Shown here one piece after another: positions 1 to 8,393 of a DNA stretch of 59,236 bases. The notes below the pieces were generated by a model. It saw only the letters and a list, made by a program, of their open reading frames with translations, was not told the DNA's origin and did no database searches. The DNA comes from Deltaproteobacteria bacterium RBG_16_49_23 (GTDB lineage: Bacteria > Desulfobacterota > BSN033 > UBA1163). The stretch covers positions 1 through 59,236 of the forward strand of contig MGQQ01000069.1 in assembly GCA_001798855.1 (NCBI GenBank). The letters are read 5' to 3'. A program made the translations under genes and the position numbers. Every line of letters starts with the position of its first letter. Position 1 is the first letter of the stretch.

Positions 1-274
1 CCTGTTTATCGCATTTCCGGCACTGGATATTCCGGAATGCTTTGAGGGTGTGATTGGGATGCTTAATGGCTGCTATGGATGGAAACTGACGGCGGATGAT
101 GTGGCCGCCCTCGGGAAAAAGATCCTTAAGGTAGAGAGGGATTTTAATGAGCGAGCAGGGTTTTCCAATGTGGACGACCGGCTGCCGGAGTTTTTTAAAG
201 AGGAGAAACTCCCTCCCCATAATCTAACCTTTTTAGTTCCCGATGTTGACCTGGACAAGGTCTTTAAGTTTTAG
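1..274 (+). CDS. Aldehyde:ferredoxin oxidoreductase, C-terminal end (partial)
   Basis: The gene is open at the left edge of the window; about 91 C-terminal residues are visible, read from base 2. They include DIPECFEGVIGML and KKILKVERDFNERAG followed by DDRLPEFF and LPPHN, a tail typical of tungsten-pterin aldehyde:ferredoxin oxidoreductases, which oxidise aldehydes to acids with ferredoxin in the cytoplasm. The tungstopterin and Fe-S ligands lie upstream and cannot be checked. Two MoaD-like genes and a rubredoxin domain follow on the same strand, which fits an AOR gene cluster. Confidence 0.85.
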   Translation, partial: LFIAFPALDIPECFEGVIGMLNGCYGWKLTADDVAALGKKILKVERDFNERAGFSNVDDRLPEFFKEEKLPPHNLTFLVPDVDLDKVFKF

Positions 275-288
275 GTTTGCCCCCCATT

Positions 289-363
289 ATTCCCCTCTCC
301 CCTGGCGCCTGCCTGCACGAAGCGTTTCGGCGAAGGCAGGGGAGAGGGCGGGGTGAGGGGGAA
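289..363. repeat. Palindromic repeat, CCCTCTCCCC/GGGGAGAGGG family
   Basis: The arms CCCCTCTCCCC and GGGGAGAGGGCGGGGTGAGG enclose an inner palindrome of CCTGCCTGC / GCAGGCAGG type. It lies just behind the AOR stop codon. The same arms recur at about 1985, 17396, 18493, 24343 and inside the YfhO-like gene. Confidence 0.8.
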
Positions 364-407
364 CATAGAATATTCACCTCTGCTTGCCTTATCTCAAAGA
401 GGTTTGG

Positions 408-689
408 ATGCAGGTTACTGTCAAATTACATGCCTCTCTCAGACCGTATGGAAGGAGCGATTCCAACGATGGTCTCTTTTCGCTGGAGATGGTGGAGAAA
501 GCAACCCTTCGTGAGGTCATACGGGAACTGGGAATTCCTCCTGAAAAAGTGAGGATGATTTTACTCAATGGGAGGGGTGTTGATTCTGATAGCATTTTAT
601 CCAACGGCGACCGGATTGCTCTTTTTCCACCGGAGATGGCATTTAATATGTATGTCGCCATCTCCTTCCGGAGGGATTTAAATCATTGA
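408..689 (+). CDS. MoaD/ThiS-like ubiquitin-fold protein
   Basis: The 93-residue protein starts MQVTVKLHASLRPYG. The central LREVIRELGIPPEKV and NGDRIALFPP segments are typical of beta-grasp sulfur carriers of the MoaD/ThiS superfamily. An AAAGAGG ribosome site four bases upstream favours the ATG at 408 over one at 384. Such proteins often sit beside AOR genes and are presumed to serve tungstopterin synthesis. The C-terminus is odd: after FPPEMAF it runs on for about 15 residues and has no Gly-Gly, the group that carries sulfur in true MoaD. A structural or chaperone role is therefore possible. Confidence 0.75.
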   Translation: MQVTVKLHASLRPYGRSDSNDGLFSLEMVEKATLREVIRELGIPPEKVRMILLNGRGVDSDSILSNGDRIALFPPEMAFNMYVAISFRRDLNH

Positions 690-743
690 GACCCAAGTTG
701 AGTAGTTTTTTTTATACGGTTCCTCCGGCTTTTGTGTGGGTAT

Positions 744-860
744 ATTCCCCTCTTAAAAGTAAGAGGGGGGGAGGGGGAGTTATTTTAGACTTTTACTGTC
801 CGACGATGGAAGTAACCCGTAACCCCTCCTCACCTCCCCTTTAGTAAAGGGGGGGAATAA
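744..860. repeat. Two palindromic repeats in a row
   Basis: The gap between the two MoaD-like genes holds a CCCCTCTTAAAAGTAAGAGGGG hairpin-type palindrome and then a second one (CACCTCCCCTTTAGTAAAGG). Nothing codes here on either strand. Confidence 0.65.
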
Positions 861-908
861 AGAAAGGACCCATAAAAACCGGAAGAAACAAATTTTAAGT
901 GAGGCGAA

Positions 909-1370
909 TTGATAACGGTTTATGTTAAGTTGATGGGAAGTCTTCTCCCTTATGGTTCTCCAGAACAGCCAGGGCTCATTGAAATTACCCTTAAGAATGG
1001 AGCCACGGTCCAGGAGGCCATTCAAGCGTTGGGGATACCCAAGGAAAGAGTCAAGCTGATCTTTGTTAATCACACGGGGGCCTTTTTAGATCAGCCGCTC
1101 AAAGAGGGAGACAGGATTTCTCTTTTTCCGGCAGAATATCCGGTTTTCACTGACTGGGAGGGATCTATTCTTAGTAAAGGATCCGGCGATGAGAGGATCA
1201 GGGAGGGAGAAATGAAAAAGTGGAAATGTTCAATTTGCGGCTATATCTATGATCCATCAAAAGGAGATCCTGAGAACGGGGTCAAGCCTGGAACAGCCTT
1301 TGAGGAAATCCCCGAAGACTGGGTTTGTCCCACGTGTGGAGCTACAAAGGATATTTTTGAATTGGATTAA
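909..1370 (+). CDS. MoaD-like domain fused to rubredoxin
   Basis: One 153-residue frame carries a MoaD-like domain (about 1-80: [12 protein letters not shown], then [13 protein letters not shown]), a linker of about 20 residues, and a complete rubredoxin (102-153) with iron ligands Cys107, Cys110, Cys140 and Cys143 in CSICGY and CPTCGA. The start is a TTG preceded by GTGAGG. An ATG at 1212 (residue 102) sits behind its own strong GGGAGGGAG, so a free rubredoxin of 52 residues could also be made. The MoaD part lacks a terminal Gly-Gly. Rubredoxin is a one-electron carrier, so the protein may link AOR or its cofactor assembly to electron transfer; that is inference. Confidence 0.8.
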   Translation: MITVYVKLMGSLLPYGSPEQPGLIEITLKNGATVQEAIQALGIPKERVKLIFVNHTGAFLDQPLKEGDRISLFPAEYPVFTDWEGSILSKGSGDERIREGEMKKWKCSICGYIYDPSKGDPENGVKPGTAFEEIPEDWVCPTCGATKDIFELD

Positions 1371-1391
1371 AGCGTGGAAAAGGAGGAGAAG

Positions 1392-1937
1392 ATGGATTTG
1401 ATGGATGCGATTAAAGGGAGGCGGAGTATTCGGAAATATAAACCTGATCCTGTTCCGGAAGAAGTATTGAAGACCATCCTGGAGGCGGTGAGGTGGTCTC
1501 CCTCGTGGGCGAATACACAATGCTGGGAAGTGATCCTTGTAAAAGATCAAAAAATGAAGTCAGAGCTGGCAACTGTCCTCTCTAAAGGAAACCCGGCTCT
1601 CTCCTCAATAACCGATGCGCCTGTCGTGGCCGTCCTGTGCGGAAAAAAAGGAGTCTCCGGCTTTTACAAAGGACAGGCCGTAACGGTGAAAGGAGACTGG
1701 TTGATGTTCGATACGGGCCTTGCCATGCAGAGCCTCTGTCTGGCTGCCCATGGGTTGGGTCTGGGGACGGTGGTTGTGGGGTTGTTCGACCATAAAAAGG
1801 CAGAGGAGATATTGGGGGTTCCGCAGGATAGAGAAGTCGTTGCCATGACACCTCTTGGATACCCCGCAGCCCAAGGGGTGATACCCAAAAGGAAAGAAAT
1901 TTCTGAATTTGTGTTTTATGATGGGTATAAGAAATAG
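1392..1937 (+). CDS. Nitroreductase-family flavoprotein
   Basis: The 181-residue protein begins MDLMDAIKGRRSIRKYKPDP, the FMN-binding N-terminus of the nitroreductase family, and later has WSPSWANTQCWEV and HGLGLGTVVVG, both expected in the fold. The ATG at 1392 is chosen because AGGAGG lies seven bases upstream. These enzymes are usually NAD(P)H- and FMN-dependent; the substrate cannot be told. It follows the rubredoxin fusion by 21 bases and probably shares its transcript. Confidence 0.85.
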   Translation: MDLMDAIKGRRSIRKYKPDPVPEEVLKTILEAVRWSPSWANTQCWEVILVKDQKMKSELATVLSKGNPALSSITDAPVVAVLCGKKGVSGFYKGQAVTVKGDWLMFDTGLAMQSLCLAAHGLGLGTVVVGLFDHKKAEEILGVPQDREVVAMTPLGYPAAQGVIPKRKEISEFVFYDGYKK

Positions 1938-1984
1938 AATAACCAATAATCAAATCCCAATAATTAAATAATGACCAAAATTAT

Positions 1985-2042
1985 CAGCCCCTTACCCCAT
2001 CCCTCTCCCCTCAGGGGAGAGGAGAAAGGTGAGGGGGAAGTT
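1985..2042. repeat. Palindromic repeat, CCCTCTCCCC family
   Basis: The arms CCCCATCCCTCTCCCC and GGGGAGAGGAGAAAGGTGAG form a strong stem between the nitroreductase and apgM genes. Confidence 0.75.
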
Positions 2043-2066
2043 CATTTGTAGAGGATATGCAGGGAG

Positions 2067-3275
2067 ATGATGACCAAGGAACAAGTTCTCCATTCGCTTG
2101 CCGTTCAAACAGAGTCAAAGTTGCTGATGGTGGTCATCGATGGGCTTGGGGGTCTGCCTGTGAGAGGTAAAACCGAGCTGGAAGCGGCCAAGATTTCGAA
2201 TCTTGACCGATTGGCTTCGAAATCGATCTGCGGATTGATCGACCCCATTTCCTATGGAATCACACCCGGAAGTGGACCCTCCCACTTAGCCCTTTTCGGA
2301 TACGATCCGGTTCGATATGAGATTGGGAGAGGGGTGATGGAGGCGCTGGGGATTGGCTTAAGTCTGACAAAGGATGACCTGACTGCAAGAGGTAATTTCG
2401 CCACGATCGACGGAAACGGGATCATCGTGGATCGCAGGGCAGGGAGGATATCGACCGAAAAAAATAATGAAGTCTGCCAATTTCTTCAGAGTAAAATCAG
2501 GGAAGTCAATGGAATTAAAGTTGCTATTTATCCCGGGAAAGAGCACCGCTTTGTGATTGTATTTCAGGGTGAGGGATTGAAAGATGATCTCACGGATGCC
2601 GATCCCCAGAAGGATGGAAAGAGGGCTAAGGAGACCGAGAATCTTACTGAAGAAGCTCAAAGAACAGCGGAGATTGTGAACGAGTATTTGAGAAGGGCGA
2701 CGGAGGCGCTCAAACCATTCCATCCGGCCAATGCTGTCCTTCTCAGGGGATTTTCGAAGATTCCGGATATTTCATCGATGTCAGCGCGATTTAAACTCAA
2801 ACCCGCAGCGATTGCGACCTATCCGATGTACAGGGGGCTGGCGAGACTGGTCGGGATGGAGATATTAGAGACAGGAGAGACCCTCCGGGATGAAGTGGAA
2901 ACCCTGAAAAAATATTATGACCGATATGACTTCTTTTATATCCATTTTAAAAAGACCGATTCCGCAGGGGAGGATGGTCATTTTAAGATGAAGGTGAAGG
3001 CTCTGGAGGAGATCGACCGGGTTATCCCATCCCTCCTTAAATTGAAACCAGATGTGCTCGTCGTGACAGGGGACCATTCTACCCCGGCTCTTTTAAAGGG
3101 CCATAGCTGGCATCCCAATCCGATCCTTCTTAACTCAAAGTATGAACGGTTGGATAGGCTTCGACGCTTCACAGAAAGGGAATGTCAGAAGGGGCAATTA
3201 GGGAGATTTCCCGCATCAGAGGTTCTTCCCCTGATGCTGGCAAGCGGATTGAAGTTGAAGAAATTTGGAGCCTAA
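2067..3275 (+). CDS. apgM: Cofactor-independent phosphoglycerate mutase, archaeal type
   Basis: The 402-residue protein matches the ApgM branch of the alkaline phosphatase superfamily, which interconverts 2- and 3-phosphoglycerate in glycolysis and gluconeogenesis. The metal-binding start VVIDGLGGLP, the catalytic-serine segment ITPGSGPSHLALFGYDP, and the C-terminal TGDHSTP and HSWHPNP metal ligands are all present. The length is normal (about 400). AGGGAG precedes the paired ATG ATG at 2067/2070. Bacterial copies of this type are common in anaerobes. Confidence 0.9.
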   Translation: MMTKEQVLHSLAVQTESKLLMVVIDGLGGLPVRGKTELEAAKISNLDRLASKSICGLIDPISYGITPGSGPSHLALFGYDPVRYEIGRGVMEALGIGLSLTKDDLTARGNFATIDGNGIIVDRRAGRISTEKNNEVCQFLQSKIREVNGIKVAIYPGKEHRFVIVFQGEGLKDDLTDADPQKDGKRAKETENLTEEAQRTAEIVNEYLRRATEALKPFHPANAVLLRGFSKIPDISSMSARFKLKPAAIATYPMYRGLARLVGMEILETGETLRDEVETLKKYYDRYDFFYIHFKKTDSAGEDGHFKMKVKALEEIDRVIPSLLKLKPDVLVVTGDHSTPALLKGHSWHPNPILLNSKYERLDRLRRFTERECQKGQLGRFPASEVLPLMLASGLKLKKFGA

Positions 3276-3304
3276 ACGCTCGAAAAGCGCATAGCGAATG
3301 GGAA

Positions 3305-4252
3305 ATGGAAAAATTTCATCATCTCTACGGTCCTGTTCCCTCCAGGCGTTTGGGAAGGTCCCTCGGGATCGATCTCGTCCCCCACAAGATCTGCACCTAC
3401 GATTGCATCTACTGTCAGATTGGAAAGACAAGCCAGAGGACGCTTGATAGAAGAGAGTATGTTCCTGTTAAGGAAATTTTGGAAGAGGCCGAGCGCTTTC
3501 TAAAAGAAGAGACTTTTTCCATTGACTATCTCTCCCTCTCTGGGTCCGGAGAACCAACCCTCCACTCTAAAATAAGGTCAATCATAGAAGGTTTGAAAAG
3601 GATCACTTCGATTCCAATTGCGGTCATCACCAACGGTTCCCTCCTCTCCATGGAGGAAGTGAGGAAGGACCTGATCGATGCGGATGTGGTTCTTCCTTCT
3701 TTGGATGCCGTCTCATCAGAGGTCTTCCGGAAGATCAACCGCCCTGACGAGGGGTTCTCGGCAGAGAGAATGGTCGAAGGTTTGATTCAATTCAGAAAGA
3801 TTTACAAAGGCCAGATCTGGCTGGAGATTCTTTTTTGCCGAGGGGTAAATGATAGTCAGAGTGAGCTGACACTGATGAAAGAAGCGATCAACCGGATCCA
3901 GCCGGACAAGATTCATCTCAACACAGTTGTCCGGCCTCCTTCTGAGAAGTGGGTCCTTCCCCTGGATGAAATAGAGATGGAAAGGATCAGGGATGTTTTT
4001 GGTGAAAAGGCTGAAATCATCTCCGAATTCGATCGTCATCCACCACCGATCTTGGAGAGGGATATCAAGGAGGAGATTTTAGAGATTCTGAAACGAAGAC
4101 CCCTTTCTCGCTCTGATCTTTCAAAAGGGATGGGAATTCCTCAGAATGAACTGGATAAATACCTCCCCCCCCTGATTGAAGAAGGAAAGATTCAGGCCAG
4201 AATTTTTGGTGAGTCGGTTTACTATGAAATAGGTGAAAATCGCAGAGAGTAA
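3305..4252 (+). CDS. Radical SAM protein of the COG0731 type with C-terminal winged helix
   Basis: The 315-residue protein has the [4Fe-4S]/SAM motif Cys30-x3-Cys34-x2-Cys37 after YGPVPSRRLGRSLG, the usual N-terminus of the COG0731 Fe-S oxidoreductases. About 60 C-terminal residues (EILKRRPLSRSDLSKG onward) look like a winged helix. The frame is open further upstream into the end of apgM, but homology-like sequence begins at MEKFHHLYG, so the ATG at 3305 is preferred; its ribosome site is weak. The reaction is unknown. Confidence 0.8.
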   Translation: MEKFHHLYGPVPSRRLGRSLGIDLVPHKICTYDCIYCQIGKTSQRTLDRREYVPVKEILEEAERFLKEETFSIDYLSLSGSGEPTLHSKIRSIIEGLKRITSIPIAVITNGSLLSMEEVRKDLIDADVVLPSLDAVSSEVFRKINRPDEGFSAERMVEGLIQFRKIYKGQIWLEILFCRGVNDSQSELTLMKEAINRIQPDKIHLNTVVRPPSEKWVLPLDEIEMERIRDVFGEKAEIISEFDRHPPPILERDIKEEILEILKRRPLSRSDLSKGMGIPQNELDKYLPPLIEEGKIQARIFGESVYYEIGENRRE

Positions 4253-4253
4253 A

Positions 4254-4293
4254 TCCCGTTAGAAATTCCAACGAGGCATTATTTCTAACAGGG
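4254..4293. repeat. Palindromic repeat, CCCGTTAGAAATTCC family
   Basis: The arms CCCGTTAGAAAT and ATTTCTAACAGGG form a stem a few bases behind the radical SAM stop codon. The same palindrome lies in frame inside sdhA at 14127-14167, where it encodes NPVRNS...ISNGV. Confidence 0.8.
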
Positions 4294-4337
4294 TAAATAT
4301 CCCTGAGTGTTGATTTAATGCCATTGGGTCCTTAAGA

Positions 4338-4530
4338 ATCCCCGAAGATTGCTTCCTGAAGTCATCAATGTGGAGGATTTGTCCTTACATCACCTTTATC
4401 GGGCCATGGCGTTTTTGGGGAATGAAATCGAAGATCAGGGGGACAAGATTCGAGAAATATCATGACGAACCATAGATCTTTCAAAGAGCCAACTGTGGTG
4501 CTAAGAACCTTTTAGGGCACCTCTATCTAA
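4338..4530 (+). pseudogene. Degenerate transposase fragment
   Basis: Bases 4338-4463 translate as PRRLLPEVINVEDLSLHHLY followed by RAMAFLGNEIEDQ, resembling the middle of IS1634/IS4-type transposases. A stop interrupts it and a shifted frame continues as RTIDLSKSQL, which resembles the next conserved stretch of the same proteins. No start, no complete catalytic triad and no terminal repeats are visible. The rest of the gap 4253-4624 shows no gene. Confidence 0.5.
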
Positions 4531-4624
4531 TTGGAATTACACAATATTATTTTTGCAGTTGTAGAAGATGAGCTAAATTGATACAAATTTTTGACTTTGG
4601 AATAACGAAGGAGTTTTCTGAAGG

Positions 4625-6601
4625 TTAGCTCTTGGCGTGATTTCGGGTGTAGTTTAATAGACCTCCGGCAAGGAGAATCTCCTTCTCCCTGGAATTCAGC
4701 CCATGGAAAACTTCGAATGGCCTCTGTTGGGTGAGGTTTTCGATCCTGAGAAGGCCGCCTTCCTGAAGTCCGATCCGCAGGTTCGTGATTCGGAGTTGAT
4801 CCCCCTGCTCAATCCTGAGATATTCATCGGAGCTTTCAAATACAAGAGGGAGGATTCCAAAATTGATCAGATTGGAACGATGAATGCGGGCATAGGACTT
4901 TGCGAGGATGGCTTTGATCCCCAGGTACATCGGAGCCAGAGCCGCATGCTCCCGGCTCGACCCCTGTCCATAATTTTCGCCTCCTACCACAAATCCGCCT
5001 CCAAGCTCTTTTGCCTTCTTAAAAAATTCAGGATCCAGTCTTTCAAAGAGGTGTTTTGAAATAGCAGGGATATTGGATCGCAGGGGGAGAACCCTCGCTC
5101 CAGCAGGAAGGATGTGATCTGTTGTGATATGATCTCCCACCTTTAAAATCACTGAACCTTCTATGGAATCCTCCAGAGGGCCCCGGATGGGAAGAGGTTT
5201 AATATTGGGTCCCCGTTCAATCGCCACTTTTTCCGGGGTTGAGGAGGGAGGCAGAATGAGACTGTCGTCAATTAAAAATTTTTTCGGCATGGGGACAGGA
5301 GGAGGTTTTGGACCCAATGTTCTGGGATCTGTGATCGACCCTTCCAAGGCGCAGGCAGCGGCCACATAGGGACTGGCCAGGTAGACCTGATCCTCAGGTG
5401 TCCCGCTTCGGCCGGGAAAGTTCCGGTTCATCGTCCGAATCGAAATGGCGCCAGAGGGAGGAGCGAGGCCCATTCCAATGCAAGGACCACAGGCTGACTC
5501 CAGAATGCGGGCGCCAGAGCTGATGAGGTCGCCCAGGGCGCCGTTCCGGGCAATCATCTCAAAGACCTGCTTCGATCCCGGGGTGATAGTGAGGCTCACC
5601 TCCGGATGAATCTTCTTTCCTTTCAGGATTCTTGCCACACTCATCAGATCCAGATAAGAGGAATTGTTGCAACTGCCGATGCAGACCTGCTTCACCTCTC
5701 TTCCTGCCGCCTCTGTCACCGTAGTGACTCTGTCCGGGCTGGAAGGTTGAGCAATGAGGGGCTCTAACTCACGGAGGTCGATTTCGACCACCTGGTGATA
5801 TTCCGCATCGGAATCAGGCTGAAGGGAAATCCAGTCTTTCTCCCTTTCCTGTGCCTTCAGAAACTCGTGAGTCTTCTCATCGCTTGGGAAAATCGTGGTG
5901 GTGGCTCCCAGCTCTGCTCCCAGATTAGCAATCGTTGCTCTCTCCGGGACGGAGAGCGTCCTGGCTCCGGAACCTCCAAATTCGAAGATCTTCCCCACGC
6001 CTCCTTTCACGGTTAAACGCCTGAGAAGCTCGAGGAGTATGTCCTTGGAGGAGACCCATGGATGGGGCCTTCCTTTCAATTTTACCAGGACGATCTCCGG
6101 CATCTTAAGATAGTAAGGCCCGCCTCCCATGGCAATGGCTACATCGAGACCTCCTGCGCCGATGGCGATCATCCCCATTGCTCCTGCATTGGGCGTATGG
6201 CTATCAGAGCCTAAAAGAGTCTCTCCGGGTTTTGCAAACCGCTCCAGATGAACCTGGTGGCAGATGCCGTTTCCAGGTCTTGAGAAGAGGATTCCGTACT
6301 TTGCCGCAAAGGTCTGCAGAAACCGGTGATCATCCGCATTCTCAAAACTCGTCTGGAGCATATTGTGATCGACATAACTGACAGAGAGCCTGGTCTTTAC
6401 CCGCGGAATTTCCAGGGCTTCAAATTGAAGATAAGTCATCGTGCCGGTGGCATCCTGGGTAAGGGTCTGGTCTATGGAAATGGCAATATCCTCCTGGGGG
6501 TCTAATCTTCCGTTGACCAGGTGAGATTCAAATATTTTTTGAACGAGATTCTTACCCATGGGGGGAAATGATAATGGATGATTCTTCCATTTGTCAACCA
6601 A
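4625..6601 (-). CDS. Aconitate hydratase, Aquifex-type
   Basis: The protein (up to 658 residues) interconverts citrate and isocitrate in the cytoplasm. The [4Fe-4S] ligands appear in VCIGSCNNSSYLD and ESACGPCIGMGLAPP, substrate-site sequence in GSDSHTPNAGAMGM, and the swivelling domain in DHITTDHILPAG and GGENYGQGSSREHAA. The length fits the short putative-aconitase subfamily rather than the 890-residue AcnA. The start is unclear: a TTG at 6601 lies one base behind GGAGG, and the ATG at 6559 has no ribosome site. With the SDH/FRD genes it points to citric acid cycle reactions. Confidence 0.9.
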   Translation of the reverse strand: MVDKWKNHPLSFPPMGKNLVQKIFESHLVNGRLDPQEDIAISIDQTLTQDATGTMTYLQFEALEIPRVKTRLSVSYVDHNMLQTSFENADDHRFLQTFAAKYGILFSRPGNGICHQVHLERFAKPGETLLGSDSHTPNAGAMGMIAIGAGGLDVAIAMGGGPYYLKMPEIVLVKLKGRPHPWVSSKDILLELLRRLTVKGGVGKIFEFGGSGARTLSVPERATIANLGAELGATTTIFPSDEKTHEFLKAQEREKDWISLQPDSDAEYHQVVEIDLRELEPLIAQPSSPDRVTTVTEAAGREVKQVCIGSCNNSSYLDLMSVARILKGKKIHPEVSLTITPGSKQVFEMIARNGALGDLISSGARILESACGPCIGMGLAPPSGAISIRTMNRNFPGRSGTPEDQVYLASPYVAAACALEGSITDPRTLGPKPPPVPMPKKFLIDDSLILPPSSTPEKVAIERGPNIKPLPIRGPLEDSIEGSVILKVGDHITTDHILPAGARVLPLRSNIPAISKHLFERLDPEFFKKAKELGGGFVVGGENYGQGSSREHAALAPMYLGIKAILAKSYARIHRSNLINFGILPLVFESSDEYLRIEQGDQLRITNLRIGLQEGGLLRIENLTQQRPFEVFHGLNSREKEILLAGGLLNYTRNHAKS

Positions 6602-6688
6602 ACCTCCTTCAATTACCCAAATGAATAAAAGCGTCCCTATCGACTGGCTTGAGCCAATCAGGGTATATGTTTATTGTTTGTATCATTC

Positions 6689-6747
6689 GTAGCGCCCCCA
6701 TTTCATGGGGGCGAATTCTATCGTCCCGAATAAATCGGGACGCTACA
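6689..6747. repeat. Double-hairpin repeat, GTAGCGCCC...GGGACGCTAC
   Basis: Outer arms GTAGCGcCCCCAT / GGGACGCTAC enclose two inner hairpins (CCCCCATTTCATGGGGG and GTCCCGAATAAATCGGGAC). A second copy lies at 25534-25588. It sits between the divergent aconitase and ferredoxin genes, so it is not just a terminator. Confidence 0.75.
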
Positions 6748-6856
6748 TTTAATTCATCTTTTAACAACCGTCCCGGAGTCCTACTCTTAACGGAATTCAG
6801 GGCAAGGTCCTGGAAAAGGTTTAGGCTCTTCGATTTCTTATTGAGGAGCTTTAAAG

Positions 6857-7063
6857 ATGGCGTTTCGAGTGACCGTAGAAAGTGAGAAATGCAAGAACTG
6901 CGAGGAATGTCTGGATGTCTGCACGGTCAATGTATTTACGATGAAGGACGGCAAATCGGTGGTTGTTCGCGAGCAGGAATGTCCCGGCTGCAAAAGTTGT
7001 GTTGATGTTATCAAGAGTGAGCCATTACGGTTGAGGAATTACAGCCTGAAATGTCCGAGATAG
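6857..7063 (+). CDS. Small 4Fe-4S ferredoxin-like protein with one altered cluster site
   Basis: The 68-residue protein has a complete first cluster motif (Cys12, Cys15, Cys18, Cys22 in CKNCEECLDVC). The second motif has Cys42, Cys45 and Cys48, but position 52, where the fourth cysteine belongs, is isoleucine (CVDVIKSEP). A late Cys66 might stand in. It is probably a cytoplasmic electron carrier with one 4Fe-4S cluster and possibly a 3Fe-4S cluster. GAGG precedes the ATG by about ten bases. No partner enzyme adjoins it. Confidence 0.75.
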   Translation: MAFRVTVESEKCKNCEECLDVCTVNVFTMKDGKSVVVREQECPGCKSCVDVIKSEPLRLRNYSLKCPR

Positions 7064-7129
7064 CCCGGATGCTTTTGAGGGATATCTTGTAATATTTGAT
7101 CGGAACATTAAGTCATTGGGCGAAGGTGA

Positions 7130-7240
7130 GGATGCCCGTTTCGTCTTTGGGTAACGGTAAGGTAATAAATCATTAACCTTAACACGTTGACCTTACACCA
7201 AACTGGCCTCATAACCTTAACCCCTTAACCTTGCCTAAAA
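7130..7240. repeat. AACCTTAACC-rich repeat, left of the DUF169 gene
   Basis: The stretch contains GGTAACGGTAAGG, TTACACCAAACTGGCCTC and runs of AACCTTAACC. A diverged copy of the ACACCAAACTGGC core, also next to AACCTTAGCC, lies on the other side of the DUF169 gene at 8095-8225 in the same direction. Confidence 0.55.
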
Positions 7241-7242
7241 AG

Positions 7243-7983
7243 TCATTTTTCTATCCTCCCCCGGACCTTCTTCCAGCTTTCGGTTTCGAGAAAACTGCCC
7301 GAAACATTTTCCAGGAGTCTTAAAAAGAGGAAATAGGGCATGGCCAGAGTGAGGACATCCTTCTCGACCGTGGGTCTTGCCGAGACATCGAACATTCCGA
7401 GAACGGCGCGGGGTTGTTCCCTTACCGTTTCCTTCAGAGGGTAGGTCAGAATGGCTCCACAGCCGGAGCCAAAGGGCGCATAAACAGCGTCTGTTCGTTC
7501 AAGGGCGTAATTCGTCAAAGTGAAAAGGCCGGAAAGGATATCCGGTGGAATGAAGAAAACAACTACCTCTGGCTCCATATCCGTCTTGAATTGGTCAATG
7601 GGCTTGAAGACACAATAGGCTGCCGGCGCTCGCCTCGGTATCATTCTGGCAAAGTATTCTCTCGCCCGCTCCGGTGTCTTAATGTAGCGCTCCCCTTCCA
7701 TCTCGCCGGGAATTCCGCAGGAGAGGAAGTATTCGATGTTGGGCCTGGGTGATTCAAAAAAACCCATGTAGTATGCACCCCCGGGACACCCAAAATGGGT
7801 CTTGTCGAAGTAGACGGTCTTTCCCTTCTTTCGTGCATTTTGGAGCAGACCGAACATGCACACATGAATTCCCTCTTTGGGCGCGACCCCTTCCGGTTTA
7901 TCATTCGTATAATAGATGCCTAATGGAGACTCCTTTAACCCCAAAGCCTCGTGAAATCGGTTGTATAATTCAAAATCGATCAT
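7243..7983 (-). CDS. DUF169 family protein
   Basis: The 246-residue protein matches the DUF169 family: LGLKESPLGIYYT at the start, HVCMFGLLQNARKKGKTVYF, then HFGCPGGAYYMGF and CGIPGE, and a cysteine in GSGCGAI. The conserved cysteines suggest metal or cluster binding, but no activity is established. The family is common in anaerobic bacteria and archaea. AAAGGAG stands ten bases before the ATG. The gene is alone on its strand and flanked by similar AT-rich repeats. Confidence 0.8.
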   Translation of the reverse strand: MIDFELYNRFHEALGLKESPLGIYYTNDKPEGVAPKEGIHVCMFGLLQNARKKGKTVYFDKTHFGCPGGAYYMGFFESPRPNIEYFLSCGIPGEMEGERYIKTPERAREYFARMIPRRAPAAYCVFKPIDQFKTDMEPEVVVFFIPPDILSGLFTLTNYALERTDAVYAPFGSGCGAILTYPLKETVREQPRAVLGMFDVSARPTVEKDVLTLAMPYFLFLRLLENVSGSFLETESWKKVRGRIEK

Positions 7984-8094
7984 CCTCTGCTCCTTTCTTC
8001 CTCTTTATACCATTAAAATAGGATTTTAGAAATAGTAACACTTTAGCCTTTTGAAACGGAGCAGACCCTCGATAAATGGAAATGATCTCCTGGG

Positions 8095-8225
8095 CTATGT
8101 TGAGGGGTTAAGGCTACGAAGCCCGTCTGCTGAAAGGTCGATGGGTTAGGGTTAATAATTTAAACCCTTGCCATTACCTATACACCAAACTGGCATCCTT
8201 ACCCTAACCTTAGCCTAATGCTTCT
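8095..8225. repeat. AACCTTAACC-rich repeat, right of the DUF169 gene
   Basis: A diverged direct copy of the 7130-7240 repeat, sharing ACACCAAACTGGCATC and flanking TAACC motifs. It fills part of the 410-base gap 7984-8393, in which I see no gene; the remaining bases are AT-rich and may hold the promoter of the kinase gene. Confidence 0.5.
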
Positions 8226-8393
8226 TCAAAACGGGATGCCGAACCCATTTAACCTCAAACCTTGAAATTTAAAGGAATGTGTTGAATAATTCCGACAACA
8301 TGCATCTACAACAGAAAAGAGTCAATGGTTGAGGCGGGCTTAACCCCTTTGAATGATCATTAGGTTTTATTTTTTAGCAAAGAAAGGATTCCT

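Noticed and set aside
6689-6747. Double hairpin as a riboswitch before the ferredoxin gene
   Set aside because: The same unit at 25534 stands behind a different kind of gene in another context, so it is a dispersed repeat.
7170-7240. AACCTTAACC runs as a telomere-like or origin sequence
   Set aside because: The runs are short and irregular, with no DnaA-box cluster or partition genes nearby; they recur at 8200 as part of a local repeat.
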